Positions 33,798 through 42,840 of a stretch of DNA of 64,000 nucleotides are shown here, one piece after another. The stretch covers positions 94,075 through 158,074 of the forward strand of contig JAFAEO010000048.1 of the NCBI GenBank assembly GCA_023423975.1. Direction: 5' to 3'. The position numbers were made by a program, and so were the translations under genes. Source of the stretch: Pseudomonadota bacterium. GTDB taxonomy: Bacteria; Pseudomonadota; Gammaproteobacteria; Burkholderiales; Burkholderiaceae_B. Under the pieces are notes generated by a model. It saw only the letters and a list, made by a program, of their open reading frames with translations. It was not told the origin of the DNA and ran no database searches. The stretch's first letter is position 1; each line of letters begins with the position of its first letter.

Positions 33798-34314
33798 GGC
33801 AGTTGATCCTGCACCCAGCCTGGGATTGACGGCAAGGCCGATGCAAGACCGGGCAGGCGAAACAGATGATCAGAAACGCAGGGCAACTTGCCCTGCTGCG
33901 CGCAAAAGAGTTAATAAATTAAGCGAAAAAACCATCAGAGCACTCCTTCTCAAGAAGATGTGAAAGTCTCAAAGCCTTTACTCATGACCTGGATTTATGA
34001 TCGCCGCGTTGCCGTTTGCATCTGATCAAGCCGTTTCTATACCGTCTTATCAGCCTGGGCGCGGACGTGTTCTTAGTTTGAAAAAGCTCATCAAATTGGC
34101 TTGGGCACACGCGATGGGTATCGGTGCTGAGCAGCGCCTGTTGCAGTGGTAATAGTAGGCCAAGCTGTTCTCCTAAAACACACAGAACACTCCACATGCC
34201 TACTGGTAGTAGCGGCGGCACAACGACTACTACATGTAGCAACGCCACAAAACAAAAAAGGGCTTACGATAAACTCGCAAACCCTTAATTCGTATTGGTA
34301 ATTGACCTTCGGAT
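33798..34314. other. Intergenic region before tRNA-Val
   Basis: About 520 bp without a convincing gene. A compact hairpin at 33878-33896 (GCAGGGC arms) could end the small-gene transcript. The tRNA terminator occupies 34247-34286. A minus-strand open frame at 33982-34248 has no ribosome-binding site or recognisable protein pattern. Confidence 0.55.
34247..34286 (-). terminator. Terminator of tRNA-Val
   Basis: 12-bp stem with two G-T pairs between 34258-34269 and 34275-34286, 5-nt loop, and on the minus strand the tail TTTTTTGTTTTG. About 30 bp after the tRNA 3' end. Confidence 0.85.
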
Positions 34315-34390
34315 TGGTGGGTGCTACAGGGGTCGAACCTGTGACCTACGCCTTGTAAGGGCGCCGCTCTACCAACTGAGCTAAGCACCC
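34315..34390 (-). tRNA. tRNA-Val (anticodon UAC)
   Basis: A 76-nt tRNA on the minus strand. Acceptor arms GGGTGCT and its complement, D-arm GCTCAGTTGGTAGAGC, anticodon arm GCGCC-CTTACAA-GGCGT with anticodon TAC, and T-arm CACAGGTTCGAACCCTGT... (CACAG/CTGT G) are complete; discriminator A and an encoded CCA end the molecule. It reads GUA and other valine codons. Confidence 0.97.
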
Positions 34391-34446
34391 GTCGATCAAC
34401 TAAGCATTAAATTATAAGGAGGTCCGAAGGACAATGCAAGCATTTT

Positions 34447-35379
34447 TTACGCCGCATGTTCTTTTTTGTGAAAAAGTGACACTACCGCAACAATCACCAG
34501 GCCCACGATCAGCCCAATCACGAAATGCACCAGTAAAGTAAGGATAGCGCTCAGCATGCCGGCGCCATGTCCCGGCAGGATCGATTCGAGCCAATGCTCG
34601 GCGCCGGGGATACCATGTAAAATAATGCTGCCGCCAACCAGGAACATAGCAATGGTTCCGACAATGGACAGCAATTTCATCAAATAGGGAGCAAGCCAGA
34701 GAATGCCCTGCCCGATTTTTTGGGCGATACTGCTTTGCAGACCGGACAGATACAGCCCAAGATCGTCCAGCTTGACGATGCCGGCGACCAGCCCATAGAC
34801 AAAGACAGTAATCAGTAGCGCAATCACGCTCAGAACAATCACCTGGGTCATGATGGGTTCGCTTGACACCACGCCCAGCGAAATGACGATAATTTCGGCA
34901 GACAGAATGAAGTCGGTACGAATGGCTCCGCCGATTTTCGTTTTTTCATCCAGCGGCACGGCCTGCCCTGTCTGCTTTTCCTGGCCTTTGTGAAAGAAAG
35001 TATGAATAACCTTCTCCGCCCCTTCGAATGACAGGAATGCGCCACCGAGCATCAGCAGCGGCAGAATCAGCCACGGAATAAAATAACTGATCAGCAAGGC
35101 GGCCGGCACCAGAATCACTTTATTGAGCAGCGACCCTTTAGCCACAGCCCAGACAACCGGCAGTTCGCGATCGGGATTGACGCCCGTGACCTGCTGCGCA
35201 TTCAGCGCCAGATCATCGCCCAGCACGCCCGAGGTTTTTTTCATGGCGGTCTTGCCCAGCACGGCGACATCGTCAAATGTCGCGGCAGATCCCTTGACGG
35301 CGGTCTTGCTCATCAACGCCACATCATCCAGCACACTTGCAATATCGTCCAGTAACGCCAATAGGCTTCCTGCAGCCAT
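34447..35379 (-). CDS. DUF808 (YedI-like) membrane protein
   Basis: A 310-residue membrane protein of the DUF808 family. The N-terminus LLALLDDIASVLDDVALMSK and the following DDVAVLGKTAMKKT...GDDLALNAQQV are family signatures; six or more hydrophobic segments follow, and the C-terminus ends HKKEHAA. Function unknown. The family usually starts at the second Met here (MAAGSLL), and a GGGGA sequence lies 5-6 nt before it, so I use the ATG at 35379 rather than 35391. It stands alone between tRNA-Val and HU. Confidence 0.9.
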   Translation of the reverse strand: MAAGSLLALLDDIASVLDDVALMSKTAVKGSAATFDDVAVLGKTAMKKTSGVLGDDLALNAQQVTGVNPDRELPVVWAVAKGSLLNKVILVPAALLISYFIPWLILPLLMLGGAFLSFEGAEKVIHTFFHKGQEKQTGQAVPLDEKTKIGGAIRTDFILSAEIIVISLGVVSSEPIMTQVIVLSVIALLITVFVYGLVAGIVKLDDLGLYLSGLQSSIAQKIGQGILWLAPYLMKLLSIVGTIAMFLVGGSIILHGIPGAEHWLESILPGHGAGMLSAILTLLVHFVIGLIVGLVIVAVVSLFHKKEHAA

Positions 35380-35727
35380 AATATTCCCCATTTAGGTATT
35401 TATAGATTTCGGCTATCGACACATGATCGACCCGTGGCAATGCAATAACTTAACACCAGCCAAAATAGTACTTGAGTCTGGTAAAAATAATAAAGGCTTT
35501 TCTTTGCAAATCATCGTTTTCCGACGAGTAGCGTTTACAACAAGGGTACGGCTCGCCCCAACCCATTAAACAAAACACCATTTCAAACAACATCAAAAAC
35601 CTCAATAACATCAAGGCATAGCAACGAGCAAACAAAAAGCCGACTGCTTTTTCAAGCAACCGGCTTTTTGTTTATTTTTGAGTCAACCTGCTGCCTTATG
35701 CAGCGGCGACCCGCTCTCAACGATGAA
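35380..35727. other. Intergenic region between DUF808 gene and HU
   Basis: About 350 bp. It holds the HU terminator (35625-35669) and presumably the promoter of the DUF808 gene. No gene is supported; a minus-strand frame at 35450-35659 overlaps the terminator and has no protein signature. Confidence 0.6.
35625..35669 (-). terminator. HU gene terminator
   Basis: AAAAAGCCG (35634-35642) pairs with CGGCTTTTT (35661-35669), with GCTT/AAGC continuing the stem. On the minus strand it ends in TTTTTGTTTG. A TTTATTTTT run on the other side may make it bidirectional. Confidence 0.8.
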
Positions 35728-36000
35728 TTAGTTGACAGCGTCTTTCAGTGCTTTACCTGGACGGAACTTAGGCACTTTAGCTTTCTTGATTTTGATGGCT
35801 TCACCTGTGCGTGGGTTACGGCCAGTGCGAGCAGCGCGGGTAGAAACGGCAAAAGTGCCGAAGCCAACCAGAGTTACGGTACCGCCTTTTTTCAGCTGTT
35901 GTTTAACAGCAGCGATAACGGCATCAAGAGAGCGGCCAGCAGCAGCTTTAGAGATATCTGCTTTGGTAGCAATGTATTCAACGAGTTCTGTTTTGTTCAT
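35728..36000 (-). CDS. HU-family DNA-binding protein
   Basis: A 90-residue nucleoid protein. MNKTELVEYIATKADISKAAAGRSL helix region (residues 1-25), GTFAVSTRAARTGRNPRTGE arm (about 48-67) with the DNA-intercalating proline in RNPRTGE, and KVPKFRPGKALKDAV end are classical HU features. It bends and compacts DNA as a dimer. HupB-like by sequence; IHF is less likely given the arm. A promoter with a perfect -35 lies at 36049-36077 and a good terminator follows. Confidence 0.96.
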   Translation of the reverse strand: MNKTELVEYIATKADISKAAAGRSLDAVIAAVKQQLKKGGTVTLVGFGTFAVSTRAARTGRNPRTGEAIKIKKAKVPKFRPGKALKDAVN

Positions 36001-36048
36001 TCAGACAACCCCAAGTTAGTAAATTATGATGGTTAATTCATCCGGAAT

Positions 36049-36077
36049 ATAATCGCCTCTAAATCAATGGCTGTCAA
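36049..36077 (-). promoter_or_regulatory. Promoter of the HU gene
   Basis: On the minus strand: TTGACA (36077-36072), 17-bp spacer, GATTAT (36054-36049; 4 of 6 matches). About 50 bp before the HU start codon. Confidence 0.6.
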
Positions 36078-36197
36078 GAAAAAAACCTGGCAACAGCCGC
36101 ATATTTATTAGCTTTTTAACAAATTTCAATCAAAAACGAAATATTGTGTTTTTTTTCATACACCCCGGCACGGTATAAGAAACCGATTTTGCTTTAT

Positions 36198-37442
36198 CTA
36201 TTTCCCCATGCAGCGATCAAGTGCCTGAGCAAAATCATTGATCAGATCAACTTCATCTTCGATGCCCACAGAGATTCGCAACAGGTTATCGCCGATGCCC
36301 ATTTGCGCCCGCCGCTGTGCACCCATTTCATAATAAATAGTGTGCGCCACCGGCAGCGACAGGGTCCGGGAATCGCCCAAATGCGTTGCCAGTATAACAA
36401 CGTCCAGCGCATTGAGAAAATCAAAACAGTCAATGCCATCAATCAATTCGACGCCCAGCAGCGCGCCGTAGCGGCCGCCAAAAAGCCTTGTGGCCAGCTC
36501 GTGTTGGGGGTGTTCAGCCAGTCCGGGATAACGCACGCTCGCAATTCCTGAATGGGATTGCAAAAACCTGGCCAGCGCAAATGCATTGGCACACGCCTGG
36601 TCCATACGCAAGGCAAGCGTTTCGGCGCCAACGGCGATTTTGTGCGCGGCCTCTGCAGACAAGGTACCACCCATATCGCGCAGCCCTTTCTTTTTAATCT
36701 GGGTCAATCCCCAGCTGTCAGGACTGCCTTTTTTATAATCATCGTAAATATTTTCATAGGACGACCAGTCATACAGCCCGGTATTGGTCACCGAACCACC
36801 CAGAGCATTGCCATGACCGCAAATATATTTTGACAAGGAATTCATGACCAGCGCCGCATGTACATCGCGGCCCTTGAGCAGATACGGTGAAGTCAGCGTA
36901 TTGTCTACGACGTACACCAGATTCTGGTCGCGACACAGCAAACCGATATTCTCCAGATCGGCAATCTGGGTTCCCGGATTAGCAATGGTTTCAACGAACA
37001 CCATGCGGGTTTCGGGCCGGATTGCCGCACTGACGCTGGCAGCATCGGAAGGATCCACAAACGTGATATCGATGCCGAACTGCGTCAGCGTCCCCAGCAG
37101 GCTATTGGTATTGCCGAAAATGTAACTGCTCGAAATAAGATGATCGCCCTTGCGCAGCAGCGTCAGGAATATGGCGCTTAACGCAGCCATGCCGGTGGCA
37201 AAGGTGACAGTTCCCTTGCCCTGCTCCAGCAAGGTAATCTTGTTTTCCAGCGCCGCTGTTGTCGGCGTACCCTGGCGGGCGTAAGTGTACCCAGGCTTAC
37301 CCTGGAATACCGCGGCCAGTTCACGCGCATCATCATAGGCGTATTCGGTCGACACATGGATGGGCTTATGGATCGCTCCGTGCTCTATACGATCACGCCT
37401 GTCGGCATGCAACACAGTTGTGGTCAGCTGTTTTTCCTTCAT
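36198..37442 (-). CDS. Cystathionine gamma-synthase-family PLP enzyme
   Basis: A 414-residue Cys/Met-metabolism PLP enzyme. The PLP lysine is K205 in NSLSKYICGH; other fold-type I signatures are TYARQGTPT near 53-61, FATGMAAL near 81-88 and VVDNT at 178-182. I start at the ATG at 37442 (MKEKQLTTTVLH), since the frame upstream to 37508 lacks conservation and overlaps the end of rlmB. The family includes cystathionine gamma-synthase, cystathionine lyases, methionine gamma-lyase and O-acetylhomoserine sulfhydrylase; the sequence alone does not tell which. Last gene of the rnr-rlmB run. Confidence 0.88.
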   Translation of the reverse strand: MKEKQLTTTVLHADRRDRIEHGAIHKPIHVSTEYAYDDARELAAVFQGKPGYTYARQGTPTTAALENKITLLEQGKGTVTFATGMAALSAIFLTLLRKGDHLISSSYIFGNTNSLLGTLTQFGIDITFVDPSDAASVSAAIRPETRMVFVETIANPGTQIADLENIGLLCRDQNLVYVVDNTLTSPYLLKGRDVHAALVMNSLSKYICGHGNALGGSVTNTGLYDWSSYENIYDDYKKGSPDSWGLTQIKKKGLRDMGGTLSAEAAHKIAVGAETLALRMDQACANAFALARFLQSHSGIASVRYPGLAEHPQHELATRLFGGRYGALLGVELIDGIDCFDFLNALDVVILATHLGDSRTLSLPVAHTIYYEMGAQRRAQMGIGDNLLRISVGIEDEVDLINDFAQALDRCMGK

Positions 37443-37461
37443 ATTGCATCTCTGATAAAAA

Positions 37462-38196
37462 TTACTTTCTCTGACGGACTGTTTCAAACAGACAGACCGC
37501 ACTGGCAACGCTTACATTCAGACTTTCGACAGATCCCAGCATCGGGATCCGGACCAGTTGATCGCAGGTTTCCCGCGTCAGCCGCCGCAGGCCCTCGCCT
37601 TCAGCGCCCATAACCCAGGCCACGGCGCCCCGGGCATCAACCGCATGCATATCGCTGGCGGCCTCATCATCGGTACCGACAAGCCAGATATCCCGGTCCT
37701 TGAGCGCCCGCATCGTTCTGGCCAGATTGGTGACCATAATATAGGGAACGGTATCGGCAGCACCGCAGGCAACCCGCTGCACGGTGGCATTGAGCCCGAC
37801 CGCGCGATCCTTGGGCGCGATCACAGCATGCACGCCGGCGGCATCTGCAGTACGCAGGCAGGCGCCCAGATTATGCGGATCAGTCACACCGTCCAGAATC
37901 AGCAAATGCGCCGGCTCGGTGATGACATCGAGCACATCGTCGACGTTGACTGCCAGCTGTTTGGGATCCGCCACCGCTACCACGCCCTGATGACGCACGC
38001 CTTTGGCCAGGCCTTCGAGCCGGTCCGGCGACACGGGAATGACCTTGATTTCGTGTTGTTTGGCCAGATCAACCAGGCTCTGCATACGCTTGTCGCTGCG
38101 CGAAGCTTCTATATAAATTTCCCGGATGGAATCGGCTGCATGACGCATTCTTGCGGTCACGGCATGAAATCCTGCCAGTATCTGACGGCTAGACAT
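37462..38196 (-). CDS. rlmB: 23S rRNA (guanosine-2'-O-)-methyltransferase RlmB
   Basis: A 244-residue SpoU-class methyltransferase that methylates G2251 of 23S rRNA. An N-terminal L30e-like substrate-binding domain (IREIYIEASRSDKRMQSL) is joined to the knot domain with LLILDGVTDPHNLGACLRTADA near 98-119, VMGAEGEGLRRLTRETCD and the C-terminal SVESLNVSVASAVCLFE. AdoMet binds in the knot. 100 bp downstream of rnr, a pairing common in proteobacteria. Confidence 0.95.
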   Translation of the reverse strand: MSSRQILAGFHAVTARMRHAADSIREIYIEASRSDKRMQSLVDLAKQHEIKVIPVSPDRLEGLAKGVRHQGVVAVADPKQLAVNVDDVLDVITEPAHLLILDGVTDPHNLGACLRTADAAGVHAVIAPKDRAVGLNATVQRVACGAADTVPYIMVTNLARTMRALKDRDIWLVGTDDEAASDMHAVDARGAVAWVMGAEGEGLRRLTRETCDQLVRIPMLGSVESLNVSVASAVCLFETVRQRK

Positions 38197-38295
38197 AATA
38201 GGTTCCTGAACTCAATATATTTACCACCCGATGCGCTGATCCAAGGCGGATGCACATCGGGCTCCTGATGGCCGGATCGCTGATAACGTAATTAA

Positions 38296-40749
38296 TCAGC
38301 GACGGCGGGATGCTTTCTTGCCGGCAGGCTGTGCAGCCTTTTTACCGGCTTTTTTTGCCACGGCCCGACGCTCAAGGGCCTGCTGCCCGCGGCTTTTGAT
38401 GCCGGCCGGCTTGGGCTTGGCTGCCCGCTTGGGTTGTCGCGGCGGTGTATCCTGGCGTTGGGCTTCCTTGCGCAGCGAGTCGTAGGTAATGCCTTTGACC
38501 AGTGCAAACTCAATGCGCCGTGCTTCCAGATCTACGCGTGTCACCTGTACCTGCACACTGTCAGTCAGCCGGTATTTCTTGCCGGTGCGTTCGCCGCGCA
38601 ATTCATTCAGACTTTCATTGAACTGGAAGTAATCGGTCCCCAGCTCTGACACGTGCACCAGCCCTTCGACATAAAGCGTATCGAGCGTGATGAACAAGCC
38701 AAAGGAGGTGACGCCAGTGACCTTGCCGCTGAATACTTCACCCACATGCTCGCGTACGAACCAGCATTTGAGCCAGGCTTCAACGTCGCGCGAGGCATCG
38801 TCGGCCCGGCGTTCGTAGGCCGACAGCACAATCCCCAGCTTCTCCCACAAGGCATGTTCATGCTGCTGACGTGACTCACCTTCCACCCAAGCAACACCCG
38901 CCGTTTCCGGAACATAGGCGCGTTTGGCCAGAATAGCCTTGATGACACGATGGGTCAGTAAATCCGGATAGCGGCGGATCGGCGACGTAAAATGCGTATA
39001 GCTGGGATAAGCCAGGCCGAAGTGCCCGGCATCATCGGGGCTGTAGATCGCCTGCTGCATGGAGCGCAGCGCCATCGTCTGGATGATTTGAAAATCGGGA
39101 CGAGCCCGCGCCGCATCGAGCAACGCGGCGTAATCCTTGCCGCTGGGTTCATCGCCCCCAGCCAGTGACAGGCCCAGTGTACGCAAATACTCGCGCAGGT
39201 TTTTCAGTTTTTCCGGTGTAGGCCCTTCATGCACACGATACAGACTCAGGCGCTTATTGGCCTTGACGAATTCGGCCGCGCAGGTATTGGCGGCCAGCAT
39301 GCATTCTTCAATAAGCTTGTGGGCATCGTTGCGCACATGCGGGACAATCTGTTCGATCTTGCCCAGCTCATTGCTGATGATCTTGGTTTCGATGGTGTCA
39401 AAATCCATCGCGCCGCGCTGCTTGCGAGTGCCGTCCAGCAGTTGATAAAGCGTATACAGATCCTGGATATGCGGCAATACATGTTTTAAGGCACGGGCAG
39501 TGGGCCCGTCAATTTGCTGCAACGCCGTCCAGATCTGGGTATAGGTCGTGCGCTCATGCGAATGGATGACCGCGTTATAGAACTGATAGGCAGCGACCGT
39601 GCCTGCCTTGGCGCCAGTGGCCGGTATCACCATGTCGCACACCAGCACCAGGCGATCTACCTGCGGATTGAGTGAACACAAGCCATTGGACAGCTTCTCG
39701 GGCAGCATGGGAATAACCCGCCGCGGAAAGTAAACGCTGGTGCCACGCGCCAGTGCATCGGTGTCAATGGCGTCTTCAGGACGCACATAATGGCTCACAT
39801 CGGCAATAGCCACCAACAGGCGCCATCCCTTGCGTCGCCGTTGTTCTGTACCTATATTGACCGGTTCGCAGTAGACCGCGTCATCAAAGTCACGCGCGTC
39901 TTCACCGTCAATCGTTATAAAAGGCACATCGCGCAAATCAACCCGGCCATTCAGATCCCGCTGCGTCACGGTTTCCGGCAAGGCATCGGCCTGCGCCAGT
40001 GTCGCCTCGGAAAATCCCACAGGCACATCAAACTTGCGTACCGCAATTTCAATTTCCATGCCCGGATCGTCAATTTCCCCGAGCACTTCGATGATACGCC
40101 CGAGCGGCTGGGTGTGGCGGGTAGGCTGCTGTACGATTTCAACCGTGACCACCTGTCCATGCTGGGCGCCGCCCACATCCGATGCGGGCACCAGGATATC
40201 GTGCTTGATGCGCTGATCTTCAGGCGCCACCACGTATATACCCTGCTCCTGCAGCAGACGGCCTACCAGCCGGTTGGTGCTGCGTTCCAACACCTCGATA
40301 ATGGTGCCTTCGGGCTTGCCGCGATATTCTCCGGTGGGCTTGACCTGGACCCGGTCGCCATGCAGTACCTTGAGCATTTCCCGTGGCGACAGAAACAGAT
40401 CCTGGCCACCATCGTCAGGAATCAGAAAGCCAAAACCATCGCGATGTCCCTGAACACGTCCGATTACATAGTCTTTGGGTTTTGTCGTGATCTGCCAACC
40501 CTGTGGCGTATTATCCAGCTGTCCGTCACGCTGCATGGCTGCCAGGCGTTTTTCCAGCCCATCTACGCCCCCCTGCCGGGTCAGATTGAAGTGATTGATA
40601 AGCTGCTGCAAGGATTGCGGTTTGTCTGCGCCGCGCAGCAAACTGAGTATATTTTCCCGTGAAGGGACATCCGGATCGTAATCGTGACCGGGTTCGGGCA
40701 GCGGCAGCGACGACTGCTGGGTATTAGCTGATTTTTTTCTCGTTGCCAT
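38296..40749 (-). CDS. rnr: Ribonuclease R
   Basis: An 817-residue 3'-to-5' exoribonuclease that digests structured RNA. Helix-turn-helix and cold-shock domains (residues 1-250), RNB catalytic domain with FITIDGEDARDFDDAV near 264-279 (metal-binding aspartates), the late RNB motif HFTSPIRRYPDL, an S1 domain (about 640-725) with VSELG and a Lys/Arg-rich tail from about 750 to the end. The basic tail is typical of RNase R and distinguishes it from RNase II. First gene of the minus-strand rnr-rlmB-PLP enzyme group. Confidence 0.97.
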   Translation of the reverse strand: MATRKKSANTQQSSLPLPEPGHDYDPDVPSRENILSLLRGADKPQSLQQLINHFNLTRQGGVDGLEKRLAAMQRDGQLDNTPQGWQITTKPKDYVIGRVQGHRDGFGFLIPDDGGQDLFLSPREMLKVLHGDRVQVKPTGEYRGKPEGTIIEVLERSTNRLVGRLLQEQGIYVVAPEDQRIKHDILVPASDVGGAQHGQVVTVEIVQQPTRHTQPLGRIIEVLGEIDDPGMEIEIAVRKFDVPVGFSEATLAQADALPETVTQRDLNGRVDLRDVPFITIDGEDARDFDDAVYCEPVNIGTEQRRRKGWRLLVAIADVSHYVRPEDAIDTDALARGTSVYFPRRVIPMLPEKLSNGLCSLNPQVDRLVLVCDMVIPATGAKAGTVAAYQFYNAVIHSHERTTYTQIWTALQQIDGPTARALKHVLPHIQDLYTLYQLLDGTRKQRGAMDFDTIETKIISNELGKIEQIVPHVRNDAHKLIEECMLAANTCAAEFVKANKRLSLYRVHEGPTPEKLKNLREYLRTLGLSLAGGDEPSGKDYAALLDAARARPDFQIIQTMALRSMQQAIYSPDDAGHFGLAYPSYTHFTSPIRRYPDLLTHRVIKAILAKRAYVPETAGVAWVEGESRQQHEHALWEKLGIVLSAYERRADDASRDVEAWLKCWFVREHVGEVFSGKVTGVTSFGLFITLDTLYVEGLVHVSELGTDYFQFNESLNELRGERTGKKYRLTDSVQVQVTRVDLEARRIEFALVKGITYDSLRKEAQRQDTPPRQPKRAAKPKPAGIKSRGQQALERRAVAKKAGKKAAQPAGKKASRRR

Positions 40750-40910
40750 GCGTAAATTCTTTAAGATTAGATGAGTTGCACACCGGCCCGTGCAGGGCCT
40801 TTGAGCTTTAGGTTATCACCATTCTATTACATTAATCTGCCATCTTTGTTCAAATACAGGCCGCTGACCGATAAGACAAAACAATCACAGTGCCCCCGCC
40901 TGCTGCTGTA

Positions 40911-41678
40911 TCAGCCCCAGAACCGCTGCACCAGAAACCGGATGACCATGGCAAAACAGACCACTACGATCAATGGTCGAATCAGGCGGGCGCCATGATT
41001 GACCGCCACCACCGAGCCCGATACCGATCCGATAATCTGACCGCAGATCATGACGGCGCCAACCAGCCACAACACCTGGCCGCCCACAATGAACACTGCA
41101 ACAGAGGCCACATTACTGGCAAAGTTGAATAATCGCGCAGCTCCCGACGCCTTGACGATATGCATGCCGCGCAGCGTAATATTGGCCAGGGAAAAGAAAG
41201 AACCCGCGCCTGGTCCGAAAAAACCGTCATAAAAACCGATGGCCGGCACCACACCTAACTCAAAAGGTTTGGAACCGATGCGCGCGGCCCTTTCGGTCTG
41301 CCCCGCCGAGGGTGTCAGCAGAAAATACAGCCCGATGGCCAGCAGGACAAGAGGAATCAGAAAATCGAGCACACTCGGGTCGATCATCTGGATCAGCACC
41401 GTGCCCAGACACGCCCCCACAAAAGACATGAGGGCCGGCACGCGCAGTTCACGAAACTGAATGACGCCGCGACGCATCATGGTCAGAGAGGACGCAAGGG
41501 TACCCACACTACCCTGCAGTTTATTGGTTGCCAGCACATTGAGCACAGGAAAACCCATAAGCATCATGACCGGAATGACAATAAGCCCGCCGCCACCAGC
41601 CAGTGCGTCTACAAAACCGGCCAGCATGGCCACAAAAAACAGAATGAGAAAAACGTTCCAGCCCAGCTCTACTTCCAT
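40911..41678 (-). CDS. TSUP (TauE/SafE) family permease
   Basis: A 255-residue membrane protein with about eight hydrophobic helices in two repeats. The family motif GFVDALAGGGGLIVIP lies near residues 21-36, with the second copy GFYDGFFGPGAGSF near 150-163. TSUP proteins move sulfite, sulfoacetate or other organosulfonates; the substrate here is unknown. I use the ATG at 41678: a CAGGTG sequence lies 8 nt before it, while the in-frame GTG at 41687 overlaps that site. Divergent from the SirB2 gene. Confidence 0.9.
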   Translation of the reverse strand: MEVELGWNVFLILFFVAMLAGFVDALAGGGGLIVIPVMMLMGFPVLNVLATNKLQGSVGTLASSLTMMRRGVIQFRELRVPALMSFVGACLGTVLIQMIDPSVLDFLIPLVLLAIGLYFLLTPSAGQTERAARIGSKPFELGVVPAIGFYDGFFGPGAGSFFSLANITLRGMHIVKASGAARLFNFASNVASVAVFIVGGQVLWLVGAVMICGQIIGSVSGSVVAVNHGARLIRPLIVVVCFAMVIRFLVQRFWG

Positions 41679-41893
41679 GTTGAACACCTGCTACCCTGTC
41701 CGGTCACGCTGGTCTGACGGGATAGAATACGAACAGCCCAGCCTTGCAACTATACCGGAAATTGCGCTTATCCAAGGTAAAATGCGCTTTGCAATATTCA
41801 CGGAAAAGGCTGGTATCCGCAGTCGTGGACACCAGGCCGATCCTTTACTCAATATATCTGCCGCAAATCAGGTATTTACCAGGAAGCTGCCGT

Positions 41894-42283
41894 ATGTCCG
41901 GTTATTTGATGGTCAAACATTCTCACATGACGCTCGCTATTTTGAGTCTGCTGTTTTTTATTTTGCGCGCCGGCTGGTCAATTTCTGGCTCAGCGCTACT
42001 GGCGCGGCCGTTTGTGCGCATCGCGCCTCATGTGATTGATACGCTGTTACTGGTCTGTGGCCTGTACCTGCTGTCATTCATCGGCATGCAGGCATTCATT
42101 GTGGCCAAGCTGATCGGGCTGGTGCTGTATATCGTACTGGGCACCATGGCGATCAAACGGGCCCGTACTTCCGGACAAAAAGCCATGTTTGCGGTGCTTG
42201 CAGTACTCACGTTCATCTATATCATGGGCGCCGCCATCAAGCATAGCCCATGGTCGTGGCTCAGTCCCGCCCTGGGCGCCTAA
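41894..42283 (+). CDS. SirB2 family membrane protein
   Basis: A 129-residue protein with four predicted membrane helices. Family features: YLMVKHSHMTLAILSLLFFILRAGW near the N-terminus (key residues K8, H9, H11, R24), APHVIDTLLLVCGLYLL and AKLIGLVLYIVLGTMAIKRAR. The SirB2 function is poorly defined (invasion gene expression regulator in name only). I start at the ATG at 41894 behind CAGGAAG; the longer open frame to 41744 lacks conservation. Confidence 0.87.
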   Translation: MSGYLMVKHSHMTLAILSLLFFILRAGWSISGSALLARPFVRIAPHVIDTLLLVCGLYLLSFIGMQAFIVAKLIGLVLYIVLGTMAIKRARTSGQKAMFAVLAVLTFIYIMGAAIKHSPWSWLSPALGA

Positions 42284-42352
42284 GCCACCTGCCAGTCGGC
42301 TCCCTGCCCCCTTCCCACACGATAGCCATTGCCTGCTGGATAGAAAACCCGG

Positions 42353-42823
42353 TCAGGCGAGCGGCAGGCTCATTGTGCGATGGGGGATACCGGCATCCAT
42401 ATAGACATCGCCTTCGGCCACGAACCCGTAACGCGCATAAAACCCCATGGCGTGAACCTGGGCGCTGAGCACCACCTCGGCGTCACCGCGCACGCGCGCT
42501 GCCTCAATCAGGCGCTGCAATACCAGCCCGCCAATCCCCGTGCCTCTTGCGATCTTGCGCACCGCCATGCGGCCGATATGACCGTCGGGCAACAGCCGAC
42601 CGGTCGCTACCGGCCGCTGTTGCGCGTCGTAGGCGACGGCATGGATGCATTGCACATCCATCTCGTCCATTTCCAGCTCCGGCGGCACCTGTTGTTCCAT
42701 CACGAACACCTCGTGCCGCACCATCGAGGCATGGTCCTTGAGCGCGTCCCAGTGGTCAACACGCAGCACGGTCGTTGCGCCTTTGTTCGCGTTAACGGGC
42801 ATATCGGGCTGTTCGTATTCCAT
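42353..42823 (-). CDS. GNAT family N-acetyltransferase (ElaA/YjcF-like)
   Basis: A 156-residue acetyltransferase. The acetyl-CoA loop is RGTGIGGLVLQ (near 97-107) after GRMAVRKIA; preceding it are VRHEVFVMEQQ near 35-45 and VATGRLLPDG. The ending YARYGFVAEGDVYMDAGIPHRTM is typical of this subgroup. Substrate unknown. ATG at 42823 is preferred over 42829, because the GGGGAG ribosome-binding site touches the first ATG but is well spaced for the second. Lies 17 bp after the ABC transporter gene. Confidence 0.9.
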   Translation of the reverse strand: MEYEQPDMPVNANKGATTVLRVDHWDALKDHASMVRHEVFVMEQQVPPELEMDEMDVQCIHAVAYDAQQRPVATGRLLPDGHIGRMAVRKIARGTGIGGLVLQRLIEAARVRGDAEVVLSAQVHAMGFYARYGFVAEGDVYMDAGIPHRTMSLPLA

Positions 42824-42840
42824 TATCATCTCCCCGGCAA

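Noticed and set aside
33982..34248. Minus-strand open frame before tRNA-Val
   Set aside because: No ribosome-binding site, no recognisable motif, and it overlaps the tRNA terminator.
37443..37461. SAM riboswitch before the Cys/Met-type PLP enzyme
   Set aside because: Only 19 bp separate it from rlmB, with no room for a riboswitch.
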